Assembly (NCBI GenBank): GCA_002706605.1
Contig: PALT01000038.1
Coordinates: 1 to 64,000, forward strand
DNA length: 64,000 nucleotides
Source of the DNA: Rhodovulum sp.
GTDB taxonomy: Bacteria; Pseudomonadota; Alphaproteobacteria; Rhodobacterales; Rhodobacteraceae
Reading direction: 5' to 3'
In this document: positions 26,051 through 35,179 of the stretch, one piece after another
How positions within the stretch are numbered: the first letter of the stretch is position 1
How the letters are laid out: the number at the start of each line of letters is the position of its first letter
The notes under the pieces: model-generated
What the model saw: the letters and a program-made list of their open reading frames with translations, nothing else
The model's database searches: none
Told to the model about the DNA's origin: nothing
Translations under genes and position numbers: made by a program

Positions 26051-26066
26051 CTTAACGACCGTTAAG
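26051..26066. promoter_or_regulatory. Perfect CTTAACG-AC-CGTTAAG palindrome
   Basis: Arms of 7 bases (26051-26057, 26060-26066) separated by two. A further single copy of CTTAACG lies at 25996-26002. This A+T-rich gap (25936-26235) before the membrane-protein gene holds no gene that I can support. The palindrome is a candidate operator. It resembles a CtrA site (TTAA-N7-TTAA) but the spacing is 6. Confidence 0.4.
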
Positions 26067-26235
26067 GTAGATTTTGAAAGACGGCCGTGATGTCAACACC
26101 GTGGGGGCGGTTGTGAATTTTCCCTTAGGCCACCATCAAATCGCACAACCATGACGCGATTGATTGTTGCCGCCTGTCCCAGAGGTCCCTTACTCTTCAC
26201 GGCATTGTTGAACTTTTTTTCTAAAAGACAGAGCT

Positions 26236-27393
26236 ATGCCAGAACCACACATCAAGAATCTCATCCTCTCGTACCATCGCGTGCGACAAACGCTAGGCCT
26301 GATGGGACTCACCCTCCCTATCATGTTGTCTATCGGCGGATTCCTAAGCGGATCGGCAATTGAACCGTCGATTTCTGACTTTTACCACACGGGTATGCGC
26401 AACCTGTTTGTGGGTGCGCTGACGCCGATTGGGATTTTTCTCATATCCTATAAGGACTGGAAAGGACTGGGAAAAATCACGATGGTCGCCGGATTGGCCG
26501 CCATCGGCGTGGCGTTTTTCCCCAACGAAGGCCCCGATGTCTTGCTGCGTGAGGCCGGCCAATCGCGCGCCGTCGCGATCATGCACTATGTCTCGGCCCT
26601 GACGTTCTTTGTCTGCCTCGGGCTGTTCTGTTTTGTCGTGTTTCCCTCGGATGCGACGCGCGCTCAACGCCGTGCGTTTTTCCGGTGCGGATATGCGATT
26701 CTGTTGTCGACAGTGTTGGTGACGATCTGTTCTTACTTCAAGGTCCAAGGCCCCGTTGGCCCTCAGACCCTCGTGATGGAGGCAAACCTTGTTTTCTGGT
26801 TCGAATCGATTGGCGTCTGGGGATTTGCCGTCGCTTGGTTGCTCAAAGGGCATCACGACCTTCAGCGTAGCTTCCCCGAAGTGGCCGAGGCCGCCTATCT
26901 GCCCCGCATGTGCCGCAGCCTTGGCCAACTGGCCGTGATCGGCATTCTGATCCTGCGCCATGTTCTGTGGGTCGTTCCCCTGCGACGAACGCGCCGCGTG
27001 ATCGCCGCCTATGCGACGCGACGTGCTCATCTAGACACCCGCCCCCGTCCGACCCGCACGTGGCGCGCGCGTGCAGCGATCGCACTGGACCGCATTGACC
27101 GTCGACAGACGCCCGGTAGGATTGCTCGTACGGTCCTGCCGATCACCGCACCGCGTCTCCGCCGCGTCACCGTTCAACATCCAAGACCCGCAGGGCCAAC
27201 CCCGAACCCCAGCCCCCGAACGAACCTATCCACACTTCTTGGGGCAACCTATTGGCCAGGAACACCGCCGATTCCATGGCAGGATGACGGGGTAGATGCA
27301 CCGCCTGCCGTCATGACGTCTTGCAGACCCCGCCCTTCGCACTCATTCTGCCCGCATGGAACAACCGACCTCTCCAATCCGGCCCACCGATGA
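26236..27393 (+). CDS. Polytopic membrane protein of unknown function with Arg/Pro-rich tail
   Basis: 385 aa. Six or seven hydrophobic segments lie between residues 20 and 250. A conserved-looking stretch, SISDFYHTGMRNLFVGALTP, follows helix 1, and ALTFFVCLGLFCFVV comes later. The segment pattern resembles small DUF998-like membrane proteins. From about residue 250 the protein becomes an Arg/Pro/Thr-rich tail of some 130 residues without hydrophobic helices, whose last 38 bases overlap the next gene. The tail may be real and cytoplasmic, or may result from a lost stop or a frameshift. Confidence 0.6.
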   Translation: MPEPHIKNLILSYHRVRQTLGLMGLTLPIMLSIGGFLSGSAIEPSISDFYHTGMRNLFVGALTPIGIFLISYKDWKGLGKITMVAGLAAIGVAFFPNEGPDVLLREAGQSRAVAIMHYVSALTFFVCLGLFCFVVFPSDATRAQRRAFFRCGYAILLSTVLVTICSYFKVQGPVGPQTLVMEANLVFWFESIGVWGFAVAWLLKGHHDLQRSFPEVAEAAYLPRMCRSLGQLAVIGILILRHVLWVVPLRRTRRVIAAYATRRAHLDTRPRPTRTWRARAAIALDRIDRRQTPGRIARTVLPITAPRLRRVTVQHPRPAGPTPNPSPRTNLSTLLGATYWPGTPPIPWQDDGVDAPPAVMTSCRPRPSHSFCPHGTTDLSNPAHR

Positions 27394-27847
27394 TCAGGCC
27401 CGCACCATGGCGCACAGCATTCTGGCAGCTGTGCGCTATGGCGCTTTGGCCACGATTGAACCGGCAACGGGCGCACCGATGGCCACCAAGATCGCCGTCG
27501 GCTATGCACCTGATGCGGGGCTGTTCGGCTATATGTCCGATCTGGCGCAGCACACCCAGAACTTGCGTGCAAACGCGAACGTCTCCCTGTTGCTGGAAAC
27601 GGTGGCGGACAAGGGCGATCCGATGAATGCCCCGCGCCTGACCCTCATGGCAAAGGCGCGCCGCGTTGAGCGCGACACGCCTGAACATAACACCCTGCGG
27701 GACCTGTATCTGGCCCGCTTCCCCAAGGCCAAGCTGTATATCGGGTTTACCGATTTTGCGTTCTACCGGTTTGACCTTGCCAAGGCGCATCTGAACGGCG
27801 GCTTTGGCAAGGCCTTTGTCCTGACCCCTGCGGATCTTGGCGCTTAG
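27356..27847 (+). CDS. PPOX/HugZ-like FMN-binding split-barrel protein
   Basis: 163 aa. The N-terminal pattern ILAAVRYGALATIEPATGAPMATKIAVGY and SLLLETVADKGDPMNAPRLTLMAKA is typical of pyridoxamine-5'-phosphate-oxidase-like proteins of the HugZ/heme-utilisation group. The conserved FYRFDLAKAHLNGGFGKAF at the end is the usual HugZ-like signature where the FMN or heme pocket closes. Length suits the single-domain version. It overlaps the previous gene by 38 bases, and its stop overlaps the stop of the convergent beta-helix gene by four. Confidence 0.8.
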   Translation: MEQPTSPIRPTDDQARTMAHSILAAVRYGALATIEPATGAPMATKIAVGYAPDAGLFGYMSDLAQHTQNLRANANVSLLLETVADKGDPMNAPRLTLMAKARRVERDTPEHNTLRDLYLARFPKAKLYIGFTDFAFYRFDLAKAHLNGGFGKAFVLTPADLGA

Positions 27848-30132
27848 GTCGCGTTGTCCATCCGCGCGGTGACCTGCACGCGCCCCTCACAGGCCTCGGG
27901 CCAAACCACATCGACCTCGGTCTTGGCGGCGCCCTGTTCAACACGGACATAGGGCATGGCCGTCACGCGATTGCCTGAATTGTTGGTGATCTCGCCCTCG
28001 GCCGTCACCGCCACCACATTTCGCGCCCGGCCGTTGAACGGAAAATCCCCCGCGAAATCCATGGTCCACGCACCCGCCGTGCTGTTCTGATCCAGCTGCA
28101 ACATACAGGGGTTCGAGACGAACTGACTTACGCCGTTGAACGTGTTGCCCTCCATGATCAGGTTGCGAGTCCGGCCCATATCCAGATCGGCATAGGTCGT
28201 GTCCACATATTCCACACGGTCAATGTTGCCATTGATGGCCTTGAACGTGTTGCCCGAGATGTTCAGACCTTGGATGAAGTGCCCCGCGCCCACAGGTTTG
28301 ATCACGAACCAACGGAACCACGGCGCGACGTCGTTCACCGTGAAAATGTTCCCCGTCACGGTCAGCGCGCCAAAGGAGAACTCGTTGTTCTGCTCAGGTG
28401 CTTCGTCGTGTTCGTTGGTCCATTCCACGAACGAGTTGTCGATATAGTTCGCCGTGATCGTCGTCTTACAATTCGGATCGGTCAGAACGATACCCGCCTG
28501 CCGGATGCCGTCGGTCTCGTTATCGCCTTGGAACCAATGGTTGCCCATGAACATGTGACCAGAGCCGCCCCAGACCCCGAAATGCGCGAAACGCACAACG
28601 CGGTTGTCGCGGATTTTCGTGTCATTCGCGTTCACATTCATCGCGATTGTTTCGCGGTCCTGCGCGCGCAGGGGCTGTTCGTTCGACAGGAACTGACACC
28701 GGTCGACCAGCATCCCCTGACAGCCTTTACCGGTCGAGGTGATCCCACGGTTCGCGGGCTTGGTGAAAAAGCAGTCGCGGAAATGGGTGATCCCGCCGGC
28801 GGGGGCGATCATCACCCCGCTGGCCTCGCCGTTACATTGAAAGTCGATGTTGGACAGAACGAACCGGTCCAGCGACGCAAAGCCCGAAAGGTCCAGAAGG
28901 TATTTAAACCGTGTGAACGTATAGACCTGCGTGCCCGCCGCATCGAACAGAGGCGCCGACAGGGTCAGGGTCCCCGCGCCGACGTTACGGCTGGTGACAT
29001 AGACCTCGCGCCCGACGCCCAGACCGGTGACCAGCGCCCCGTCAGGGATATTCGCGATATTGGCGACATTGGTCAGGGTGGTCTTGTTGCTGGTCGAATA
29101 GGTCGCCTGCGAGGTCACCACATCGGGGTCCCAGTTGGTCGACGGGTTCGCATAGAGCTGCCCGTTACGGATCACACGGCGGATCGCATAGGTGTCCTTG
29201 TTGCCAACGGCGGCCTGCACATCGACGGGACGGTCCAGTTCAACGATGCGCCCCTTCATATCCAGGCTCTCGTGGTCCGAGAAGTTGAACAACGTGGCAA
29301 GGGCGCGCTCGAACCCTTCAAGCTCGGACCCGAAGGCGTCGATATAGGACGGAAGGTCAAAGTTGCGGGTCAACGCCAGACGTTTATCGGCGGGCATGGT
29401 GACGGTCCCGACAAAGCGTACTTTGCTCTCAAACGTCACGTGATCGGCCAGATGAAACACGCCCGAGGGCACCAGAACATCGCGGCCATTGGCGACACTG
29501 TCGGCCAGTTCAAACGCCGCGCTGTCGTCGGTCACACCATCGCCAATCGCGCCGTAATCGCGCACGTCGACCCAATCCATCATCCCGCGCAGGAAGTACG
29601 AGGTAACGTCCTCGACCTCGATATCGTCAATGCGGATCAGACCGCCGTTCGTGCCGGTCAGGTCGACCCCCACATGGGCCAGTGTCGGCGCGGTGCCCCA
29701 CACCATGTCAACGCCGCTGCGGTTGCCCGAGCCGATGATCGCGCGCACCTCATAGACCGTGCCGTATTCGGCCAACGCGACCGACGGCCCCGTCAGCGGG
29801 ATGCCCGTGACCGCGCCCGACCCGTTGCCCGCCCACGCGGCGATGCGCACCGACGGTAGGTTCCCGCTTAGGGCTTTGACCCGCGCGCGCACCTCGACAT
29901 AGCACCCCGGTTCAAACGGCATGTCGGCAAAGGCGCGGATTTTCTGGGTGTCCTCGTTTTTCAGAACTTCCAGACAGCCCGCGAAATCCTGATCAGCGGC
30001 CACAAAGGCGGCATTCGGATCGCCATCATAGGTGGCGGTGCCCGACGTACCATCCCCGCGGGACCAGTTGGCCAAACCTTGGTCAAAGGCTGGCGGTGTC
30101 AGGACAAAGCCCTCGGTCACTGCTTTGTTCAT
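27844..30132 (-). CDS. Right-handed beta-helix protein (pectate-lyase-3 / GH28-related)
   Basis: 762 aa. An N-terminal jelly-roll-like module (about residues 1-185) precedes DYGAIGDGVTDDSAAF near residue 195, the entry motif of pectate-lyase-3/GH28-type beta-helices. Long runs of short repeats follow (ISGNTFKAI, MEGNTFNGV, VTGNIFTV), as in beta-helix coils. No signal peptide is visible, so export, if any, uses another route. The start at 30132 has AAAGGGG. Likely role: polysaccharide lyase, glycosidase or tailspike-like binding of a surface glycan; active residues were not identified. Confidence 0.75.
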   Translation of the reverse strand: MNKAVTEGFVLTPPAFDQGLANWSRGDGTSGTATYDGDPNAAFVAADQDFAGCLEVLKNEDTQKIRAFADMPFEPGCYVEVRARVKALSGNLPSVRIAAWAGNGSGAVTGIPLTGPSVALAEYGTVYEVRAIIGSGNRSGVDMVWGTAPTLAHVGVDLTGTNGGLIRIDDIEVEDVTSYFLRGMMDWVDVRDYGAIGDGVTDDSAAFELADSVANGRDVLVPSGVFHLADHVTFESKVRFVGTVTMPADKRLALTRNFDLPSYIDAFGSELEGFERALATLFNFSDHESLDMKGRIVELDRPVDVQAAVGNKDTYAIRRVIRNGQLYANPSTNWDPDVVTSQATYSTSNKTTLTNVANIANIPDGALVTGLGVGREVYVTSRNVGAGTLTLSAPLFDAAGTQVYTFTRFKYLLDLSGFASLDRFVLSNIDFQCNGEASGVMIAPAGGITHFRDCFFTKPANRGITSTGKGCQGMLVDRCQFLSNEQPLRAQDRETIAMNVNANDTKIRDNRVVRFAHFGVWGGSGHMFMGNHWFQGDNETDGIRQAGIVLTDPNCKTTITANYIDNSFVEWTNEHDEAPEQNNEFSFGALTVTGNIFTVNDVAPWFRWFVIKPVGAGHFIQGLNISGNTFKAINGNIDRVEYVDTTYADLDMGRTRNLIMEGNTFNGVSQFVSNPCMLQLDQNSTAGAWTMDFAGDFPFNGRARNVVAVTAEGEITNNSGNRVTAMPYVRVEQGAAKTEVDVVWPEACEGRVQVTARMDNAT

Positions 30133-30295
30133 AAAAACCCCTTTCCGCACGCGCCCACGTGCAAACGGCCCCCTGCCGGATGGGCAACGAGGCGCTCAAT
30201 TGTGTGTCGTGTCATGAAGAAACGCGCAGGCCATGTGGCTGCGTCGGGATAGGGTTTTACGGTTTGGCGCTTAAATGGTGGTTAACGGGGCGTTC

Positions 30296-30706
30296 TCAGG
30301 CCCCCATGCCACCCGCGCTCAGGATGCGTACACCGTTGATTTTCCACAGGTCTTGCAGGTTGACCATCTCATACTCAAGAATATGAAAGGCCCCGCCTGC
30401 ATCCGTGATCATCACCCGCTGTTTGATCGTCGCGCCGACCTCTTCGCGGGACAGAAACGCCACCGTGTCCGGTCGCCAGACCATCGGATAGCCCGACTTC
30501 ACCATCGCACCGAACCGTTCGGGCGTGCCGAACATGCGCTGAATGAATGGCGAGGCAAAGGTGAACGCCTGTTCAAAATCGTCGATTTTAAACGCGTCCA
30601 ATTGGGATTGGATAACGGTTTCGGGGCTGGATTGCGCGTGGGAAACACCCGCCACGGCGATGCTCGTGGCCATTCCCAAACTCAGCGCGGTGAACAGTGT
30701 TCGCAT
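30296..30706 (-). CDS. Exported DUF4864 protein
   Basis: 136 aa. A cleavable signal peptide (LFTALSLGMATSIAVAGVSHA) ends near residue 24. The remainder is an NTF2-like alpha+beta domain with FTFASPFIQRMFGTPERF and VWRPDTVAFL, which I recognise as DUF4864, common in Rhodobacterales. Function unknown; periplasmic location expected. GGAGGA precedes the ATG. It is monocistronic, on the same strand as lysK 61 bases further upstream. Confidence 0.8.
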   Translation of the reverse strand: MRTLFTALSLGMATSIAVAGVSHAQSSPETVIQSQLDAFKIDDFEQAFTFASPFIQRMFGTPERFGAMVKSGYPMVWRPDTVAFLSREEVGATIKQRVMITDAGGAFHILEYEMVNLQDLWKINGVRILSAGGMGA

Positions 30707-30767
30707 GGCATCCTCCGGTCAGGTAGGCAAAGACCTAGCCCGACCAGAGGCAATTTCAAATTCCGCC

Positions 30768-32348
30768 TTATGCGGTCAATTCGCCGTTCAGCGCCTTGTC
30801 GATCAGGGCGACGGTTTCTTCAACGCCGTAAAGCGCGATAAAGCCGCCAAACCGCGGGCCCTGCGATTGGCCCAGCAGGACCTCATAGAGCGCCTTGAAC
30901 CAGTCGCGCAGGTTCTCGAATTCGTGGTCCTTGCCGACGCTGAACACGAGGCTCTGCAACTCTTCGGCGTCCAGACCACCATCCCACGCAGACAGGCGGT
31001 CACGCAGATCGGTGATGGCTGCGCGTTCCTGATCGCTGGGCGCACGGAACTGACGCTGGGGTGCGACGAAATCGGTGAAATAGCGCACGGCAAATCCCGC
31101 CGCATCGTCCAGATCGGGATGCGTTTCGGGGCTGGCCTCAGGCGCATAGCGCTTGATGAACCCCCATAGACCATCCTTGTCCGACGCGCCCGCCACCGAC
31201 GCAAGGTTCAGCAGCATCGAGAACGGCACGACCATTTTGCTTTCCGGCGGGTTGCCGTTGTGGATGTGCCAGACGGGGTTGGCCAGCTGCTGCTTGGCGT
31301 CCTGCGTCGGGTAGGCGCGCAGTTGCTGGTGGTATTCGTCAACCGCCTTGGGGATCACATCCCACCACAGACGTTTTGCCGTCTTGGGCTTTTGGAACAT
31401 GAAATAGCTCAGGCTCTCGGCCGAGGCATAGGTCAACCACTCGTCGATCGAAATACCGTTGCCCTTGGATTTCGAAATCTTTTCACCGTTCTCATCAAGG
31501 AACAGCTCATAGGTGAAATGCTCGGGCGGGCGCACGCCAAGCGTCCGGCAAATCCCGTCATAGATCGGCGTGTTGGTCGAATGGTCCTTGCCGTACATCT
31601 CGAAATCGACGCTCAGGGCCGCCCAACGCGCCCCGAAATCGGGCTTCCATTGCAGTTTGACGTTGCCGCCCGTAACAGGAACGGTCCACTCGCGCCCGTC
31701 CTCATCATCGAACGTGACGGTGCCGTTCACCGCATCCACGTTTTTCATCGGCACGTACAGAACGCGACCGGTTTCGGGGTGGATCGGCAAAAAGATCGAA
31801 TAGGTCGCCGCGCGTTCATCCCGCAGGCTTTTCAGCATGATCTTCATCAGATCATCGTATTTCTCCGCCGCGCGCAGCAGGATCTCGTCGAACTGACCCG
31901 AGGCATAGAATTCAGTCGCCGAATAGAACTCGTATTCAAACCCGAACCGGTCCAAGAACCGGCGCAGCATCGCGTTGTTGTGCCCGCCAAAGCTGTCGAA
32001 CTGCTCAAACGGATCGGGCACGGCGGTCAGCGGCTTTTGCAGGTGCTCGTGCAGCATCTCTTGGTTCGGGACGTTCTCGGGCACCTTGCGCATGCCGTCC
32101 ATGTCGTCCGAGAAACAGATCAGACGCGTGGGGATGTCGCTGATCGCCTCAAACGCGCGGCGGATCATTGTGGTGCGGGCCACCTCGCCAAAGGTCCCGA
32201 TATGGGGCAGGCCCGACGGACCATAGCCGGTCTCAAACAGGACATATCCCTTTTCGGGCGGGGCCTTTTCGTAACGTTTGAGCAGGCGGCGCGCCTCTTC
32301 AAAAGGCCAGGCTTTCGACGACATCGCGGCTTCACGCAGTTCAGACAT
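30768..32348 (-). CDS. lysK: Lysyl-tRNA synthetase, class I
   Basis: 526 aa. This is the archaeal/alphaproteobacterial class I enzyme, not the class II LysS. The HIGH motif is HIGTFGE near residue 40, KMSKS appears as KISKSKG near residue 288, and the C-terminal helical cage domain binds the anticodon. The start at MSELREAA is chosen for the class I family; the longer frame is unsupported. It charges tRNA-Lys in the cytoplasm. No class II lysS is present in this window. Confidence 0.95.
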   Translation of the reverse strand: MSELREAAMSSKAWPFEEARRLLKRYEKAPPEKGYVLFETGYGPSGLPHIGTFGEVARTTMIRRAFEAISDIPTRLICFSDDMDGMRKVPENVPNQEMLHEHLQKPLTAVPDPFEQFDSFGGHNNAMLRRFLDRFGFEYEFYSATEFYASGQFDEILLRAAEKYDDLMKIMLKSLRDERAATYSIFLPIHPETGRVLYVPMKNVDAVNGTVTFDDEDGREWTVPVTGGNVKLQWKPDFGARWAALSVDFEMYGKDHSTNTPIYDGICRTLGVRPPEHFTYELFLDENGEKISKSKGNGISIDEWLTYASAESLSYFMFQKPKTAKRLWWDVIPKAVDEYHQQLRAYPTQDAKQQLANPVWHIHNGNPPESKMVVPFSMLLNLASVAGASDKDGLWGFIKRYAPEASPETHPDLDDAAGFAVRYFTDFVAPQRQFRAPSDQERAAITDLRDRLSAWDGGLDAEELQSLVFSVGKDHEFENLRDWFKALYEVLLGQSQGPRFGGFIALYGVEETVALIDKALNGELTA

Positions 32349-32452
32349 TTTTTCAACTCTGTTTTGATTTCGGGCCCCGTGCCCGACAAGCATCGCTACC
32401 TATTGTGCCACCGGCCATCCGTCAATATTCTGTGGCCAGACAGGAGGCCAAC

Positions 32453-32875
32453 ATGTCCCAACCAACCCCACTTCTTACCGCTCAGGACAGCCTAGTGGCG
32501 ATTATGATCGCGATTTCCGCCTCGGATGAGACGATCCGCACCTCGGAACTGGTCACGATTCAGCGGATCGTGAATCACCTGCCTGTCTTTGCCGATTATG
32601 ATGAGGACCGGATCACCACCGTCGCACAGACCGTTTTCGACCTGCTGGAAGAGGTGGACGGGCTGGACGCGTTGTTCGGTCTGGTGCGTGAGGCCCTGCC
32701 CGAGCGTCTGTATGAAACGGCCTATGCGATGGCCTGTGATGTGGCCGCCGCTGATGGGACCCTTTTGGAAACCGAACTGCGTCTGCTCGAAGAAATCCGG
32801 TATGAGCTGAACATCGACCGCCTGCATGGCGCGGCCATCGAACGGGGCGCACGGGCACGCCACCTGACCCTGTAA
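32453..32875 (+). CDS. TerB-like (tellurite-resistance-type) protein
   Basis: 140 aa, all-helical. Landmarks are AIMIAISASDETIRTSELVTI and AMACDVAAADGTLLETELRLLEEI, each with an acidic metal-binding turn typical of the TerB fold. AGGAGG lies 5 bases before the ATG. It stands alone between lysK (divergent) and dacB (convergent, 4-base gap). There is no ter operon nearby, so tellurite resistance should not be assumed. Confidence 0.75.
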   Translation: MSQPTPLLTAQDSLVAIMIAISASDETIRTSELVTIQRIVNHLPVFADYDEDRITTVAQTVFDLLEEVDGLDALFGLVREALPERLYETAYAMACDVAAADGTLLETELRLLEEIRYELNIDRLHGAAIERGARARHLTL

Positions 32876-32879
32876 TGGG

Positions 32880-34364
32880 TCAGCCGTTATAAACGGTGGC
32901 CCAGCGGTTGATCAGGTCAAGCTGAAGGTTGCGCGCCTTGCGCGTCCATGTGCGTCCCCCTTGGGGGCGTTCGCGGGTTTCATCCGTGATGGCCGCGCGG
33001 GCCCTCTGATCGGCCATGAACGTCGCAAAGACCAGATCCCGACCGCTGCGGGTTTTGACATAGCCCGTCAGACCGGACACGAAATTCAACGTCCCAGTTT
33101 TGGCGCGGATTTTCACGGGGTTGGTTTTGTCGGGCTTGCCATCGGCGGTTTTCAGATACACGTCCTTCATCAGACCGGCCAGAACGCTATTTGCGCCGTA
33201 ACCCGACAGAACCCGCGTCATGTCCTGCGGGCTGATGCGGCTGTCCTCGCCCAGACCGGAATGATCCACAAACCGCGCACCCGTCTGGCCAAGCCGGTCG
33301 CCCAGCCAATCGGTCATCTGCCCCCCTGACGCGGACAGGCCCCCAATCGACCCGCTGCGCCGACCCGTGGCGGTCAGGCCGACGACCTCGGCGGTCAGGT
33401 TGGTGGAATACTTCATCATCGCGCGCAGGATCGTGGTCAAACTGGGGCTGATGTTTTCGGCAAGGACCGTACCGGCGGGCCGATTGCGGGTTTCCCGTGG
33501 GGACGGCAGGGCAATCCCCTGCGCCGCCGCGACGGCCTGAAACACCTCGGCGGCATAGCCACCGGGATGGCGCACCGGCAACCACCGCGCGCCCCCATTG
33601 CCCAGCGCGGCCGAGGCTACGGTCCAGTCATCCACACCGCCACTGGCCTGCGTGTAGGTGTAGACCGGCGCCTGGCGGTTCACGACCCGCATCCGCGCCG
33701 TGTTGACCCGCGGGGCATAGTTACGCGCCCGCGCATCCATGGTCACGGTGTAGCCCTGACTGGCGCGCTTCCATTCGAAATGGACGCGGTTGAAATTCAG
33801 GTTCAGCCCCGAAATCGACGGGTTATAGCCCACGTGATCAGGCTGATCGGGATCAATATCGTGGATTTGCGGCAAGGCCCCCGCGTAGAACCGGAACGCC
33901 CCATCGACACCGCGCACGCCGCGCGCACGCAACTGTGCGGCCATCTGGCCCAACTGGTCGGTATCAAGGATCGGATCACCCCCGCCCACCAAAATCAGGT
34001 CGCCCTGCACGCGTCCATTGACCACAGGACCCGTCGCAACCAATTGCGTGCGAAACACGTATTCGGGTCCAAGGTAATTCAACGCATAGGCCGTGGTGAT
34101 CGCCTTGGCCGTGCTCGCGGGGGGCATCTTTTGCGCCCCGTTCACGGCCTCAAGCACCGCCCCCGTGCGCGCATCGGCCACCACGAAGGCCGTGTCGCCG
34201 CTGAGGTTCGACGCATTGATCAGATCACCCGCATCAGGGGCCGCGCGTTTCGCAAATCCGTTCGGACGCGGCGGCGGGATCAGGGCGCGGTCAAACGGTG
34301 CCGCATTGGCGATCCCTGCCCCACTGGCCAGCAAACCGCCCAAAACCCATCTACGCGAAACCAT
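32880..34364 (-). CDS. dacB: D-alanyl-D-alanine carboxypeptidase/endopeptidase (PBP4 type)
   Basis: 494 aa. The signal peptide has twin arginines (VSRRWVLGGLLASGAG), so Tat export is possible. Penicillin-binding motifs are in order: SxxK in ASTAKAIT (about residue 85), SxN in YSTNLTAEV (about 312) and KTG in RAKTGTLNF. The long insert between SxxK and SxN is typical of DacB. It trims peptide cross-links in the periplasm. I preferred the second ATG (34364) because GGGGGTG precedes it. It is probably co-transcribed behind nadD. Confidence 0.9.
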   Translation of the reverse strand: MVSRRWVLGGLLASGAGIANAAPFDRALIPPPRPNGFAKRAAPDAGDLINASNLSGDTAFVVADARTGAVLEAVNGAQKMPPASTAKAITTAYALNYLGPEYVFRTQLVATGPVVNGRVQGDLILVGGGDPILDTDQLGQMAAQLRARGVRGVDGAFRFYAGALPQIHDIDPDQPDHVGYNPSISGLNLNFNRVHFEWKRASQGYTVTMDARARNYAPRVNTARMRVVNRQAPVYTYTQASGGVDDWTVASAALGNGGARWLPVRHPGGYAAEVFQAVAAAQGIALPSPRETRNRPAGTVLAENISPSLTTILRAMMKYSTNLTAEVVGLTATGRRSGSIGGLSASGGQMTDWLGDRLGQTGARFVDHSGLGEDSRISPQDMTRVLSGYGANSVLAGLMKDVYLKTADGKPDKTNPVKIRAKTGTLNFVSGLTGYVKTRSGRDLVFATFMADQRARAAITDETRERPQGGRTWTRKARNLQLDLINRWATVYNG

Positions 34365-34454
34365 GTTCACCCCCATGCACTTAGGGCTTCACTGAACCAA
34401 ATGCCGCGCCACGGGGCAAGCCCCGCCCCCGCAAAAGTCGAACACAAATGCGTC

Positions 34455-35024
34455 TTAGCGCACCCACTGCCCGCGACTGCGGATTTCGGTCGATGACGCG
34501 TCGTTCATCGGCATATTGGCAAAGCACCAGACCGGCGGCCCGTGGCGCGGCAAATCGCGCGCATGCCGCCCCGGCAGGCGCTGTTTGGCATAGATCGATG
34601 CGGCCTTGGATACGCGGGCATCGGTGCGACTGCCCGGACGGGCAAGTATCCCCACAGGCACAGCCCCCATGATCGCGTGCCAATTGTCCCATTTGTGAAA
34701 CTGGCGCAGGTTATCGGCCCCCATCAGCCAGATGAAATTCACCCCCGGATAGGCGCGGCGCAGCGCGCTCAGGGTCTCGGCGGTATAGCGCGTGCCAAGA
34801 CGTGTCTCGATATCCGTGATCGTGACGCGCGGATGATCCATCACGGCACGCGCGGCGGCGATCCGACGGTCAATCGGCGCGGGCCCCTCGGACTTCAGGG
34901 GATTACCCGGACTGACCAGCCACCACACGCGGTCCAGCTTGAACCGTTTCAGCGCCTCTTTGGTAATATGCACATGCCCCTCATGCGCGGGATCAAACGA
35001 TCCCCCGAGCAGACCAATGGTCAT
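34455..35024 (-). CDS. nadD: Nicotinate-nucleotide adenylyltransferase
   Basis: 189 aa. The nucleotidyltransferase motif [14 protein letters not shown] lies at residues 6-19, and the closing motif SSTEIRSRG near the C-terminus. It makes deamido-NAD from nicotinate mononucleotide and ATP; NadE, also in this window, completes NAD. The start has a G-rich site. It precedes dacB by 90 bases on the same strand. Confidence 0.92.
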   Translation of the reverse strand: MTIGLLGGSFDPAHEGHVHITKEALKRFKLDRVWWLVSPGNPLKSEGPAPIDRRIAAARAVMDHPRVTITDIETRLGTRYTAETLSALRRAYPGVNFIWLMGADNLRQFHKWDNWHAIMGAVPVGILARPGSRTDARVSKAASIYAKQRLPGRHARDLPRHGPPVWCFANMPMNDASSTEIRSRGQWVR

Positions 35025-35179
35025 CCCCCCCCGCGCCACAGGCGCGCCCGCACGTCCCCCGTCAATGATCAATTCGGTCCCCGATCAATGAAACATCATC
35101 AAAACCGCCACAGCGATTGCCCTTTTCTGTGCTCTTGACTAGATGAGTGCAAACGGAATCCTGAACAAAGGCGGCACAA

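Noticed and set aside
26051-26066. CtrA-binding site
   Set aside because: TTAA-N6-TTAA is one base short of the known TTAA-N7-TTAA spacing.
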